Of a stretch of 64,000 bases of DNA, positions 12,990 to 24,600 are shown piece after piece. Source of the stretch: Welwitschia mirabilis. Lineage: Eukaryota; Gnetophyta; Gnetopsida; Welwitschiales. The translations under genes and the position numbers were made by a program. The stretch covers positions 151,669,342-151,733,341 of the forward strand of contig JBOZIK010000001.1 of the NCBI GenBank assembly GCA_051453625.1, read 5' to 3'. The notes under the pieces were generated by a model. The model was not told the origin of the DNA, did not search any database, and saw only the letters and a list, made by a program, of their open reading frames with translations. Each line of letters starts with the position of its first letter. The stretch's first letter is position 1.

Positions 12990-14250
12990 ATCCTCTTGTC
13001 ATGTCAAAATAAACTCTTGATGTGTAGTAGGCTTAGGTGTAGATAGAGAAGATGGACATTAATTAGCATTTGCAGAAAAATAATGGTCAATGGTTCTCCT
13101 ACTAGAACAAGTAGTCTCATCTACCTATACTCTGATTACCTATGAGATGTCCATGGTACCACCATGCCCAATGTGAAATATGCAATTACACATATGTATT
13201 AGCTATTCTTTAATGTACTAAACTCTTCTCTCAATAATGGATATCCTCTGATGAATCTTAGGTTAAAACCTTAACTCATAGCCTTTTTAAAGCCCTATGT
13301 TATATCAACTAGGAAAGTCTATATCTATTTGGTAATAATACCAACATAGGTCTCTATATCTAAGGTCTCTTTACCTCTCTTGAAATTTATATGTCCATGT
13401 TTTGTAGGTAATTCATTGATGTTTGAAGATGTATGAGTCTCTGCTCACCCATAGGCTTAGATATATCAAAATGTCTTAACACAACTAAGAGGAGGCATAG
13501 ATATCCTAAATTCTATATCTGATAATCCTCAATCATCATCCTGAGTCTCCTTCAAATGAATGTTAATATACTCATCTACTTCCCCTATATAAACACTACT
13601 AGCATTTGTAAATGTGCTACCATGGCATGATTATTATAGAAGGAATGGTTGATGTTATATATCAATACCCTATGTAGAATCAAATAGGTAGGTAATAAAT
13701 GTATTAATAGAACTCCATTCTTATCATTAATGACATCAGTTAAAATATCTAATACTACATCATAAGCATGGTGCTTCTCTATACCATTAGCTAAATAAAT
13801 TTATGTGCTTTTAATGCCACCTAAGTTAGTAATTATAGTGATGTAGCTTAAAAGAATGAATATCTCATGGTCATGGATAGCAGTTATAATCATATCAACC
13901 AAGTGATTAGTAGTGTTAAATCATCTCTCTATGTGCATTATATCATAAAACGCTCTAGTATTTGAGATGTAGTAAACTCTATATGCATTCACTATTTATT
14001 GAAGCTATAATTCAGTCAATTTCTAATCTACCTTCAGCTTAATCCTTCTTATATAATCTCTAAAATATCTCTCTACTTAATAGAATATGACTGAATAGAG
14101 AGTGATTGAGCCTATTGAGGTAGTGGATGCATTAGATTTTACATGCTCAATTGTGTGTAAAACTAGTAAACCTACCTCCTACTATGGTACCTTAGCTTTC
14201 TTCTTTACCTCAGCATATCTAATGTATTATGTGAATTACCTAATTAGTTA
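12990..14250 (-). pseudogene. Accessory frame (aORF) of C, function unknown
   Basis: On the minus strand, between integrase and 3' LTR, a long decayed frame includes LHTIEHVKSN, DYIRRIKLKVD, TRAFYDIMHIER, HLVDMIITAIHDHEI, HHAYDVVLDILTDV and VLLIHLLPTYLILHRV, and ends in a Ser/Pro-rich tail. The same order of similar peptides occurs in element D (54430-55640), so it was a coding region in the common ancestor, about 400 residues long. Tat-lineage elements are known to carry extra ORFs here. I do not recognise a domain and see no signal peptide or clear membrane anchor. Function is not assigned. Confidence 0.6.
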
Positions 14251-14862
14251 CAAAAGTAAAGTAAATCACATGAGATCAAGTGGAAATCACTGCAATGTAT
14301 CTTATGTAAGTCTTAAAACAACCCAAAAAATTTAGTTTTTGTATAAAAATTACAAAAATATGCTTTATTCCCCTCAAGATAATTAATATGTATCATATTA
14401 CCTAATTATCTAAAAGAAAGAGCATGAAACATGAGAAGAATTAAAAAGTATAAAAGAGGTAGGCAGTATAAAAGTTTAGAAATAAAAGTGTTTAAATAAA
14501 AAATCTAATCCAATAGAAGCATAGATCTCATATGCTAATCATTTTTCTTATAAGAACTACTACATTGTGGTTTACAATTTTTGAGAAAATGAGATTCAAA
14601 GATAAAAACCTAGTTCTACCTTATAAAATACATAAAATCATACATCTTGCAAAATACTTAATGAAAATTAGATCCATAAGTATCAAATTAAAGGATACAA
14701 AAATTAATCATTGTAAGTGAAAACTATATATTGAAAGGCTGAAAAATAAAAAAAAATTATAATGAGGGAGAGAAAAACATACCTCATTTTGATAAAGCTA
14801 TTAAAATATCATAATCTAGGTAATGAAATTACCTACTACAAGATCCAAAATGTTAGTGGGCC
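14251..14862 (-). other. 3' non-coding region of C left of the A insertion
   Basis: This parallels 55650-56265 of element D (shared minus-strand counterparts of ACCTCATTTT and AAACCTA...CTTATAAAAT). No frame is recognisable. Confidence 0.55.
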
Positions 14863-15962
14863 TAATGCACTACCAATTTGTGTGTATTTAATGGAGTTTT
14901 ATGAGTTATTTTGAAAGAGATTTATATAGGTTTATATGTAATTATAAGGATTTTGAAGAATTAATGAAAGATCTTATAAATGTCTAATTCTAGGCATGTT
15001 TTAAGAAATTTAAGGCACATTTTTATACACATAGCTTTGGAGGAAGATTATTGATAAAAAGACTAGCTTCTCCTTATTTAGATGAACAAAGAAGACTATT
15101 ATCTTCTCTATTGTCTCCACAACAAGCAGGACAATGACATTACACATGCCATATTGAATGTTGACTTAGAATAGAGCTGACACTATTGAATCATGTTTTG
15201 TAAAAGATTGTCATTCCCTATATTATTTGGATGACAGACAAGATGACCACTATAACATTTGATCCCTCATCTGCTTGGTTATTTCCATGATAACTAGGAT
15301 GACACTATAACTAATAGCTAACCTTTGTACATTGCATCTATTTATTTTCTATAATAGAGCACATTTTGCAGTGCCTTTTGCATGTCAATGTTACTTTGTA
15401 ACCTTATAAATTAAATCCTCCTTCAACTCTCTTCTTCATCTTTGATGCACCAGATATTCTTATGATAGGAGATCGAAGGGTAAAAGATTCATTTCAAGAG
15501 TTGCAAAAAGATGTTCCGTTAGTAAAGAACTATGCATCCTCCATTGAGTACTGACTTTTTTTAAACCTAGATGCTCATTCCATTTTAATACAAAACTCTA
15601 TTTTCATTGTGCATTTAGTTCTATTATATTTTCCTTATGGTTTATGTTATCCTTGATTTGGTGAGAGTTTCATTGATAATATAGGTCTTAAGAATATCCT
15701 TTTTTAAGGCTAAATAAAGTTGTTTTATATTAGATTTACATTACACTTAGATTTAGTTACACTCTCATTTGAATCACATCTTTATTTCCTACATTGTTTT
15801 TAAGTTTGGTTACTGTATTCTTTTCAAAAATGAATTCTCATTCTTCTCTTATAAGTGTTTAATAGGTTATAACATTTGGTTAACTCTAATTCATACTAGA
15901 TTATGCATTTTACAATATATATATATATATATATGTGTAGTTGCAAAAAATATGCACTGCCA
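14863..15962 (+). repeat. 5' LTR of element A
   Basis: It starts TAATGCACTACCAATTTG (family start TGATGCACTATCAATTT) and ends just before the primer-site relic. It aligns along its length with 21441-21602 plus 36916-37860. A (TA)n run at 15917-15934 lies near the end. Confidence 0.82.
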
Positions 15963-15977
15963 CCATTGCTAGGGAAA
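15960..15977 (+). other. Degenerate primer-binding site of A
   Basis: CACCATTGCTAGGGAAAC fits the 3' portion of TGGCGCCGTTGCCGGGGAA-type sites used by Athila/Tat elements after transitions. The first few bases are unclear. Confidence 0.5.
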
Positions 15978-16607
15978 CATTTGGTTGAGTAAATCAAATT
16001 TCTATTTGGTTATTTATCTATAGCAATGTTGTATTTTTAGTTATAAATTTTTAGTTTTTTTTTTATTTTTTAGGTTTTTTAGTCTCTAATAATAATTATC
16101 ATCCTTCCTATAATTTCCATGACAAGTTGGATGACTGCTCATTTTCTATTTCTTACCTTTTATGTTTGGATTTTAGATTGTATTTTTCTATTAACATAAT
16201 AATAATTTCAACATTTCCTTTTTTTTTTTTTTACACAACTAGAAGGATGGAAACTTGTGTATTTTTTGGTTTCATATTTCAGCTCTATTGAATTTTTGTG
16301 TTCTATGTTTATCATCCTCACTGTTGTCCCCACAACAAATAGGATGATAGTTAGTTATTTTTTATTTTGTTTTCTATTATTTCTATTTGTAAGATGCTAT
16401 GACATGGTTATTTTAGAAAAGAAATATCTAATAGAAAGGCTATTGATAAAGTAAAACATTAGAGAAAAACTGATAGACTTTGAAATTGAATTAGAAAAAC
16501 AATCCCAAATGTATACAATATTCCTTTTAAATTTATTTTTTTCAAATTATATTCCATTAAAGAAAATCCTGCAAAATAAAATCTAAAAGGAGAGAATTAA
16601 TTTACAA

Positions 16608-17595
16608 TGTCGAGTATTGCCTAAAAACAAAAGCAAGTTGTAGGGTCTTCAACCCCTAAACCTAATGCAAACCTTAATCTGAGGGAATTACTATCAAATA
16701 AGAAATGAAAAATTTGAAATCCTTTTGATTTATTCCTAGGAGACTATGTTGAGTTAAAGAACCTAAATGCCTATCCAATATTTAGTGGTGAATATAATGA
16801 GGATCCTCTTTAACACATTGTGGACATAGAAGAATTAATTATTACCTTTGATAATAAAAAAAAGGATTAGTGATCGAACACACATGGTTATTTTTCCTAT
16901 GACATCAAAGGGAAGAGCAAAAAAAGGGATAAAAACTATACCTCATTAAAGTTTAAAGTCTTATATCAAATCTAGATAGATTTTATTAAAAGATTAATGA
17001 GTAATGAAGCTATTACAAAAAGGAAAAAAAGAAATAATAAGATTTCAACAATAACCAAATGAGAATTACACTTCCACATATGAATGTTTTTTTAATTACC
17101 TTTCACTCTAATCTAGTAGATGATTTTTCATAAGAATAATTAGTTAACTACTTTTATATTAGAATAAACCACCATATAAAATAACTTCTAGTCTTTTTTT
17201 GTAGTGGAAATATTATGAACCTCACATTAGGTTATGCTTGGAAAATATTAGAGGAATTTGTAAACGTAAGTCAAACTTGGCCAACCTTAAAACTTAACTA
17301 CAATAAAGAGAAATCCTAAAAAATTTAAAAGAAGTTAAACAAGGAAAAAAAGGTAGAAGACAACCCTATAAATCTAACTAGAAATTTGACAACAACTCTA
17401 GAGAAGTATACTAAAATAATCGTAGATGTAAAATTAGCAACTGAGAAGAATGTTGTGCCAATATGTAACTTATGTAAGGATAATTATCACATTATCAAGG
17501 ATTATCCACTATTACCAACATACAAAAATAAAATACATAAATAAGTTTTTCCTTTCAATCAAAAATTTCCAAAGTTTATAAATAAAAATCAGGCA
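16608..17595 (+). pseudogene. Gag remnant of element A
   Basis: The start is the ATG at 16608 (M-S-S-I-A, then a stop), which aligns with the better preserved gag of B at 23655. Readable parts include NPFDLFLGDYVELKNLNAYP, then SGNIMNLTLGYAWKILEEFV, which matches the Athila/Tat gag segment G-G-x-L-M-x-x-x-x-x-x-A-x-x-L-I-E-E-M-A. A zinc knuckle CNLCKDNYHIIKDY at about 17465-17506 keeps CX2CX4H, but the last Cys is Tyr (TGT to TAT). Stops are frequent. It would have been the particle protein. Confidence 0.8.
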
Positions 17596-18598
17596 TGACC
17601 TAGGTTGAATACACATTTTCAAAACAATGTTTAACCTTCTAAAAATTGATTAAAAAATTTAAACTTTTAACTGGGTCCATTAAATTTCCAACATCAAGAT
17701 GATTCTCTTCAAACCTCTATTGTTAATCTTACAAATTACAAGAGAAAAAACATGCAACATTAAAAACTTCATAAATGTCTTTCAACAAACCATGTTAAAA
17801 AATCAAAGATTACAAGGAACATTAGCTACATAACCTTTACCAAATCCAAACAAAATAAGAAGAGACTATAAGGTTGTAATAACAAGTTAACATGAAGTAA
17901 ACCCTCCTTGTAAAGCATCAACATCCTAAAATGATACTTAAGAAGATAAGGAAGAAGAGGACATTGAAATATTAGAAGATTATAAATTCCCTTATTTTGT
18001 AAAATTAAAAAGAAAATTTTTCACGAAAGTAATAAGCTACCTTTTGGTTTGATAGACTTAATACTAATTTAACTTTTAATGAACATCTAACAGAATTCAT
18101 AAAAAATATAAGCATAAACATAGCCTTATAGAAACTTATACAACAACATCTAGGGTACTCAAAGCCATGGAAAGACTTAACAAGAATAAAATAAAAATGA
18201 GTTATTCCTAGCAAAGTCTTTCTAGCATAATTCCTCAAAAATTTAGTGTTACAAAAATCTTCAAAATTTAAAGATCCAAGGGCAGCAATCGTGAGTGTTA
18301 CATTATAGGAAGAGAAAAAGATTAGGATAGGTTTAATTAACATTAGAATGAGTGTTAAAATCATGCCATTACACATTTGAAAAGACTTGGTTTAGAAGGT
18401 AGAATAGAGCCTACTCAGATTCTATTAAAGTTAGCAGATACTTTGGTTAAGAAATTCTTATGGATCATCAAATATTTAGTGATTTGAATTAAAGATCCTA
18501 CCAAATATATGTGGTTATCATAGAAATTGAACATAATGGAGGTTATCCATTACTTCTAGAATGAGCTTTCAATGCTTCAACCCATTGCATTATTGATA
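17596..18598 (+). pseudogene. Linker and protease remnant of element A
   Basis: An Asn/Phe-rich linker precedes the protease. The protease reads DPRAAIVSV, then GLINIRMSVKIMPLHI. Copies C and D have LIDIG and FIDIG here, so the catalytic Asp (codon 18339-18341, AAC) has become Asn and the following Gly (18345-18347, AGA) Arg. After it come GRIEPTQILLKLADTLVKK and WIIKYLVI, matching the family's D-L-G-A-S-x-N-V-M-P...L-G-x-x-x-P-T. The gene runs into the N gap. Confidence 0.8.
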
Positions 18599-19178
18599 NN
18601 NNNNNNNNNNNNNNNNNNNNNNNNNNNNNNNNNNNNNNNNNNNNNNNNNNNNNNNNNNNNNNNNNNNNNNNNNNNNNNNNNNNNNNNNNNNNNNNNNNNN
18701 NNNNNNNNNNNNNNNNNNNNNNNNNNNNNNNNNNNNNNNNNNNNNNNNNNNNNNNNNNNNNNNNNNNNNNNNNNNNNNNNNNNNNNNNNNNNNNNNNNNN
18801 NNNNNNNNNNNNNNNNNNNNNNNNNNNNNNNNNNNNNNNNNNNNNNNNNNNNNNNNNNNNNNNNNNNNNNNNNNNNNNNNNNNNNNNNNNNNNNNNNNNN
18901 NNNNNNNNNNNNNNNNNNNNNNNNNNNNNNNNNNNNNNNNNNNNNNNNNNNNNNNNNNNNNNNNNNNNNNNNNNNNNNNNNNNNNNNNNNNNNNNNNNNN
19001 NNNNNNNNNNNNNNNNNNNNNNNNNNNNNNNNNNNNNNNNNNNNNNNNNNNNNNNNNNNNNNNNNNNNNNNNNNNNNNNNNNNNNNNNNNNNNNNNNNNN
19101 NNNNNNNNNNNNNNNNNNNNNNNNNNNNNNNNNNNNNNNNNNNNNNNNNNNNNNNNNNNNNNNNNNNNNNNNNNNNNN
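18599..19178. other. Assembly gap (580 N)
   Basis: Unresolved bases just after the protease of A. The open frames that span it are not real genes. Confidence 0.98.
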
Positions 19179-19440
19179 TTCCCTTAAAGAAAGAGGGCCT
19201 ATATTACATGAGCCTACACTTTATGTTGATCCACTTGAGATTAAAAATTTAGAAGTCATTGATATATTCAAATTTGAGCATAAATTTTTAGATCAAAATG
19301 AAAGAGAAATAAAACCCTTAGATTACAAGGAAGTCCAACTATTAAATGAAAACTCAAATCTTAATGGAGATTATCCACTACATAAGCCAATGACTAAAAA
19401 TTTTAGTGGACTGACTATATTTTTCTTTGTAATGATCTTA
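19179..19440 (+). pseudogene. Post-protease polyprotein piece of element A
   Basis: In one frame: EPTLYVDPLEIKNLEVIDIF, then DQNEREIKPLDYKEVQLLNE. This aligns with the segment of C and D that lies between protease and RT (L-H-K-P-I-L-Y-N-D-P-L-K in C, L-Y-E-P-T-L-F in D). In C and D, RT follows; in A the similarity stops after about 19400. The break marks where RT-RNase H-integrase is missing. Confidence 0.7.
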
Positions 19441-20220
19441 TAATTAATGAAAATCTTTTACCTAAATAAGAGTTAGCATTAATATTTCATTTGACTTCCA
19501 AAATTCATGCTTTTATATGATCTCATAGAGATTTACCTATTCCTCTTTTCCTCTAAATTATTCTACTCAAAAATAACTATATACCTTTTATGTTTTATCA
19601 ATTAGTAAACATTTGGTTTGGGCTTTATTTCTCTAAAAGAATGTAATATACTTAGACTATCAAAATAAATCCTTCCCTTTTTCTTTCTTTTTAATAAAAG
19701 TATTGAATAGATTTTAGGATTTGAATAAAATTTATTTGTTTTGATGTTCCATTCTTACTCTTACATTTTTATTATTTTTATCCATGGTTATGTCCTTTTT
19801 TTTTTAATTTTATGAGAAGGTACATTCTAATAGCTGTGTTTAGATTTCTAACTTAACCACTAAAAAAATTAAAAGACTTATTAGATAAAGACTTAAGATA
19901 TATGAGCAACCATCTAAATTTTCTCTTAGATTTTTCATTTGGAGGCTATTATGATGTCACTTGATCATATTTCAAACATGATTTATGTATTTATTTATGA
20001 CTGGTCTTTGACTTAGGTATTTTATAGTGGTAATATTGAATTCATCTAGTCTTAAGTTATTCACATGTCTATGAACTTTAGTTTGAAAGAAGATGCTTTA
20101 TTTTTGATGTTATTCTTAATGATGAAAGAATCTTAGATTTTTTAAGGTTGTTCATTTTTGTCTTCATCTTATGACTTCACCTTTGTATTTTGAAGTGTTT
20201 GATCATGTGAGAAGTTTTCA

Positions 20221-20263
<43 letters not shown>

Positions 20264-21440
20264 NNNNNNNNNNNNNNNNNNNNNNNNNNNNNNNNNNNNN
20301 NNNNNNNNNNNNNNNNNNNNNNNNNNNNNNNNNNNNNNNNNNNNNNNNNNNNNNNNNNNNNNNNNNNNNNNNNNNNNNNNNNNNNNNNNNNNNNNNNNNN
20401 NNNNNNNNNNNNNNNAGTTGGCCATGCTTCATGAGTTCTTACTTCTCTAACTATGGCTGCACTCCTCTCATTCTGAATAATAAAACAATAATAAAAACTT
20501 AGAGGCTATGAAATCAGTGATATTTCTAGTGTCATCAAAGGCATTATTTTTTTTAAACTCTTTATCTTTTCATATTATCATTTTGTTTCTTAAGATTTAG
20601 GTGTTTGTTTTAATATGTAAGAAAGCGAGTTCATTTTTGAGTAACTCTCTAGTCTTATCATTCATTGTTTAAAGCATTTGATTTTTAGCATCATCCTAAT
20701 TACTACCTCAATAAATGAAAATTTTTATGCATTAACTTATGCATTTTAAAATTAAGTAATGTTATGATTCTTTTAGAGGAGTCCCCTGGGTTAAAATTTT
20801 AGGTGGGTAGGCTATCTTCCTTATGTTGCCTTATGTCCCTTTTTTTTATTTCTTTTTTTATTTGGTTAGTTGTTTTAAAGTCATTTCCATATTTGCTTAT
20901 GACTTTAAATTCTTAACATTTAATGCTTTTCTTACCTAATTTTCAATAAAGAGTTGAATTTTTTCAACCTTTTAGAGTTCTCAATACTATTATTAATCAT
21001 TTTGTGATGGAACATTTTCTTTTCTTATAAGAATATTTCATACCTCTATATTTTTCAAATATAATGTTTTTTTTACTAAGCTTTGCACTTAATTTAGAAA
21101 TTTATCTAAATTTAAAAACATCCATCATCTACTTTATAACTCCTATTTACTTTCTTTACTTTATTAACTAATAAGGGATCTATGTTTTTCTCAGGGAAGA
21201 GAAAGACTTATTTTTATGACTTTTTTATAAATTTTTTAGTTATTTTAAAGATTTCATGAGACATAATTTTGAAATTTTCATACACATGATGCATAATTTA
21301 TTAGTTTGCTATGAGATGTGTTTTATGAGCTTGTTTTATAATTTTTAGATTGATTTTTTTTAAAAGAAATAAATTGACTCACATTAATGGTTTTTCATTT
21401 GTTTTTTGTTAAGGACCGATAAAGGTTAAGTGAAGGGCTA
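19441..21440 (+). other. 3' non-coding region of A up to the 3' LTR
   Basis: It contains no open frame of note. It is collinear with B's 3' region (26480-27498 and 34740-35836), for instance AATAATAAAACAATAATAAA at 20476 and its match at 34942. It includes the (TA)n run and the gap 20264-20415. The last bases, TTAAGTGAAGGGCTA (21426-21440), are the polypurine tract. Confidence 0.65.
20222..20263. repeat. (TA)n microsatellite next to an N gap
   Basis: About 42 bp of uninterrupted TA precede the 152-N gap at 20264-20415. The short frames through it only encode Ile-Tyr repeats. Confidence 0.95.
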
Positions 21441-21602
21441 TGATGCACTATCAATTTATGTGTATTTGATAGAGTATTTTATAGGAAATTTATATAGGTT
21501 TAGATGTGATTCTGAGGATTTTGGAGAATTGATGAAAGATCTTAGAAATGTGAAATTTTGGACATGATTTAAGGCATTTAAGGCCCATTCTGATACACAT
21601 AG
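21441..21602 (+). repeat. 3' LTR of A, first 162 bp
   Basis: It starts TGATGCACTATCAATTTATG and ends in CACATAG. The sequence looks like a tandem duplicate of the next 180 bp, because the next 180 bp are the 5' LTR start of B. The remainder of this LTR is at 36916-37860. The last five bases, CATAG, are B's target duplication. Confidence 0.85.
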
Positions 21603-22996
21603 TAATGTGCTATCAATTTCTAGTTATTTGATGGAATTTTATGAGCTATTTTCAGGACATAAGTTTAGATGCAATTTTAAGGATTTTGAAGAATCAATAA
21701 AAGATCTTAAAAATGTACAATTCTTAGCATGATTTGAGGCATTTAAGACACATTCTAATATTTATGGCTATGAAGGAAGATTACTAAAGGAAAATGCAAA
21801 CTTCTTCTTACTCAAACAAATAAAGAAGACCATCGTTCCCTCTGTTATTCCCCTGATAGATAGGATGATGACACATTTAAATGTTAATGTAGACTACTGA
21901 CACACTATTGAGTCATCTACTAAGTCACCTTTTGTAAATAGTTGTCATAACCTATGTTGTCTGGACAACAGATAGGATAACCACTATAACTAAATTTGAC
22001 AACTGACCATTAACTGTTCCATCCATTTCTCTTCTGTAATGGAGCATGTTTTGGAGCACCTTTGGTTATCATTTTCTATTGTTTAACCCTATAAATAAAA
22101 CTTCCTTTAAATCTCCTCTCCATCTTCAATGCACTGAAAATTATTATGACAAGAGATCGAAGGATGAGAGATCCATCTTGAGAGTTGCAAAAAGACATTC
22201 CCTTAGTAGAGGGCTATGCATTTTCTATTAGGGCCTGACTCTTTTGTAATCTAGAGTTTTGGTTCCTTTTAATAATATAAAAACTCTATTTTCATTATTG
22301 CATATGAATCTATTAGATGTTATGTTGTTATTATAGTTATGTTGGTTCTATCTATATATACCATGGAGGCATGTTAAGAGATAATTACTAGATGGAGTAT
22401 TTGGATACTACCTTCATAACACTAGTTGAGTAAAATAGGTAAGGGTAGAAAAGACACTAAGCCCAGGTTCATAATTATTCATAGAAATATGTGGGCACAT
22501 AAGTCTCAGGGAACTAGTTGCATGCATGGTGAACTAGTTGCTCACTCATTTATTTCTTATTAGGTAGGAGAACAGAATAGCTATATATAAGGGTGAGGGC
22601 CTATAGCTAGGAGTTGTTTTTAATTATGTAGGATTATAGGAAAAATTGGTTTATGTTGCCCTTAATCAGGTAATAATTTCATTAGTGATATAGATGTTAA
22701 GGGCAACCTTTGTCAAGGATAAAAGAAAGTAGGTTAGGTTATTTTTTATTGCATCTAGGTTTAGTTCCATTTGTATTTGCATTGTATCTTTATTTTTTAT
22801 ATTTTTCTTTAAGTTTGATTAGCATTTTCTTATGAAAATCAATTCTTATTCTCCTTTCATAAGTCTTTAATGAGATATGACATTTGGATTTACTCCCATC
22901 CGTAATAGTGTATTATATTATGTAAGATATCTTTTTTATTTGTAAATGACAAAATCTTTTTGAGTATAAATGCTTACAGAAATACAAACTACAAAA
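21603..22996 (+). repeat. 5' LTR of element B
   Basis: It starts TAATGTGCTATCAATTTC and ends AATACAAACTACAAAA, which pairs with AATACACACCATAACA at the 3' LTR end (36895-36910). It is about 320 bp longer than the 3' LTR (1394 against 1074 bp), mainly because of an insertion at 22345-22649. Confidence 0.85.
22345..22649. repeat. About 305-bp insertion inside B's 5' LTR
   Basis: This block is absent from the three comparable LTRs (36540-36570, 15640-15660, 37520-37540 read straight through). The flanks GTTATGTTG (22336-22344) and TTTATGTTG (22650-22658) match at eight of nine positions and resemble a 9-bp duplication. I see no good inverted termini. The 10-mer GAACTAGTTG occurs twice, at 22511 and 22531. 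The type of element is unknown. Confidence 0.55.
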
Positions 22997-22999
22997 TAT

Positions 23000-23017
23000 T
23001 GGTGCTTTTACCAAGGA
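23000..23017 (+). other. Primer-binding site of B
   Basis: TGGTGCTTTTACCAAGGA is a decayed TGGCGCCGTTGCCGGGGA, the site used by many Athila/Tat elements (usually assigned to tRNA-Asp or tRNA-Arg). It sits 3 bp after the LTR. Confidence 0.7.
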
Positions 23018-23654
23018 AGGCTACTAAGGAGTATGAGAATTATCATTATTCGAGTGAGTACATAAGATTTCTATTTGGTTATTTATCCATAGCAATGTTT
23101 TATTTTAATTAGAAACTGTAGGTTTTTCTATTTGTAGTTTTCAATTTTGGTTTTAGTAAAGAAATAACTATCTATCATTCTCATGATAGGTAGGACGATG
23201 GTCTGTGATTTTAGTTTCTATTTTTTACTTTTATTTCTAAATTTAGTTTTCAATAATAAAATTAGTTCTATTATCTTCTTTATTATCTAGATAACCAAGA
23301 GGATGATAGTCTCTTTTATTTTAATTTTAGACTTTCACTATATTAAGTTTCTAATTTTTGATCTCTATGTTTATTGTCCCTTCTGTTGTCTACATGATAG
23401 TTAGGATGACAGTCTATTAATTTTTATTTTATTCTCTACTATTTTCTATTTATAAGATGTTGTTATATGGTCAAACTAGAAAAGAGGTATCAGAGAGAAA
23501 AACTATTGATAGAAAAGAACATTAGAGAAGGACTGGTAAATATCAAATTCAAATTGGAAAAGCAATCTCTAGGTGCAAAAAATATCCCTTTTAAATTTAT
23601 TTTTTTCTAAATCAAATTCCATAGAAGAAACTTTAGGGGAAAAAAGAGTTTACA

Positions 23655-24600
23655 ATGTCGAGAACTATCCAAAAACAAAAGAAAGTTATAGGGTTTTCTA
23701 ACCTTAGTTCTAATGAAAATCTTATCTTAATAGAATTATTATTGAATAAGAAACATGAGAGTCAAAATCCTTCTGATCTACTCCTAGGAGACAATATTAA
23801 GCTAAAAATCCTAAAACCCTATTTAATCTTTAATGATGAACCTAATGAGGACCCTCTCTAACACATTATAGATATAGCATAATTAGTTCTTATCTTAGAG
23901 AATGGAAAGAAAAGGATTAGTGACTAAACATACATGATTATTTTTCCTATGACATTAAAGGAAAAATCTAAAATAGGCTAAAAACCATTTCCCAAAAAAT
24001 TTTAAAATCTTGGAATCAAGTCTAGAAAACCTTTATTAAAAGGTTCATTAGTGAAAAAACCATTAGAAAAATAAAATAAAAAGTAAGAAATTTTTAACAA
24101 CAACTAAATGAGGATTACACTTCCACATATGAATGCTTCTTCATCACCTTCCACTGTAATCTAGTAGATGCCTTCACATAAACAAAACTAGTTAACTACT
24201 TTTATAGTGGAATAAACAACCACACAAAACAACTTATAGACTTCTTCTATGATGGAAACCTTAGAAAATGCCTGAAAAATATTAGAAAAACTCATGGAGG
24301 TTAGTTAAACTTGACTAACATTGAAAGAAACTAGTACTATCGGCTAACCCATCAAAGATTTAAAGGAGGTTAAACAAGAATAGAAGGTATAATATAACTT
24401 TACAAATCTAATTAAAACTTTCACAGCTCTAAAGAGGTAGACTGAAATGATTTTAGATGTCAAATCAATAACTAAAAGGAATGTTTTATCAACTTTTGAC
24501 TTATGCAAAGGCAATTATCACATTACAAAAGATTGTCCACTTTTACCAACCTATAAAAAGAAAATACATGAAAGAGATTCTACTTTTAATCAAAAATTTT
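23655..24600 (+). pseudogene. Gag remnant of element B
   Basis: The first 68 codons are open (23655-23858): MSRTIQKQKKVIGFS, NENLILIELLLNKKHESQNP, SDLLLGD and a final NDEPNEDPL. The start is supported by the aligned ATG in A. After the stop, frames are mixed. FYDGNLRKCLKNIRK parallels the F-Y-N-G-L region of Tat gag. The knuckle FDLCKGNYHITKDCP (about 24492-24540) keeps C, H and the last Cys, but the first Cys is Phe. C's intact version is CDLCEDKYHVTKEC, so the ancestor was a normal CX2CX4HX4C nucleic-acid-binding knuckle. Confidence 0.82.

Noticed and set aside
14102-14335. 77-codon plus-strand frame
   Set aside because: Antisense to C's accessory frame, which has a homologue in D on the coding strand.
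18572-19252. 226-codon frame through the 580-N gap
   Set aside because: Open only because of Ns; the real content on its sides is the protease and post-protease piece of A in other frames.
20169-20434. Open frames of 67-87 codons on both strands
   Set aside because: They run through (TA)n and Ns; Ile-Tyr repeats only.
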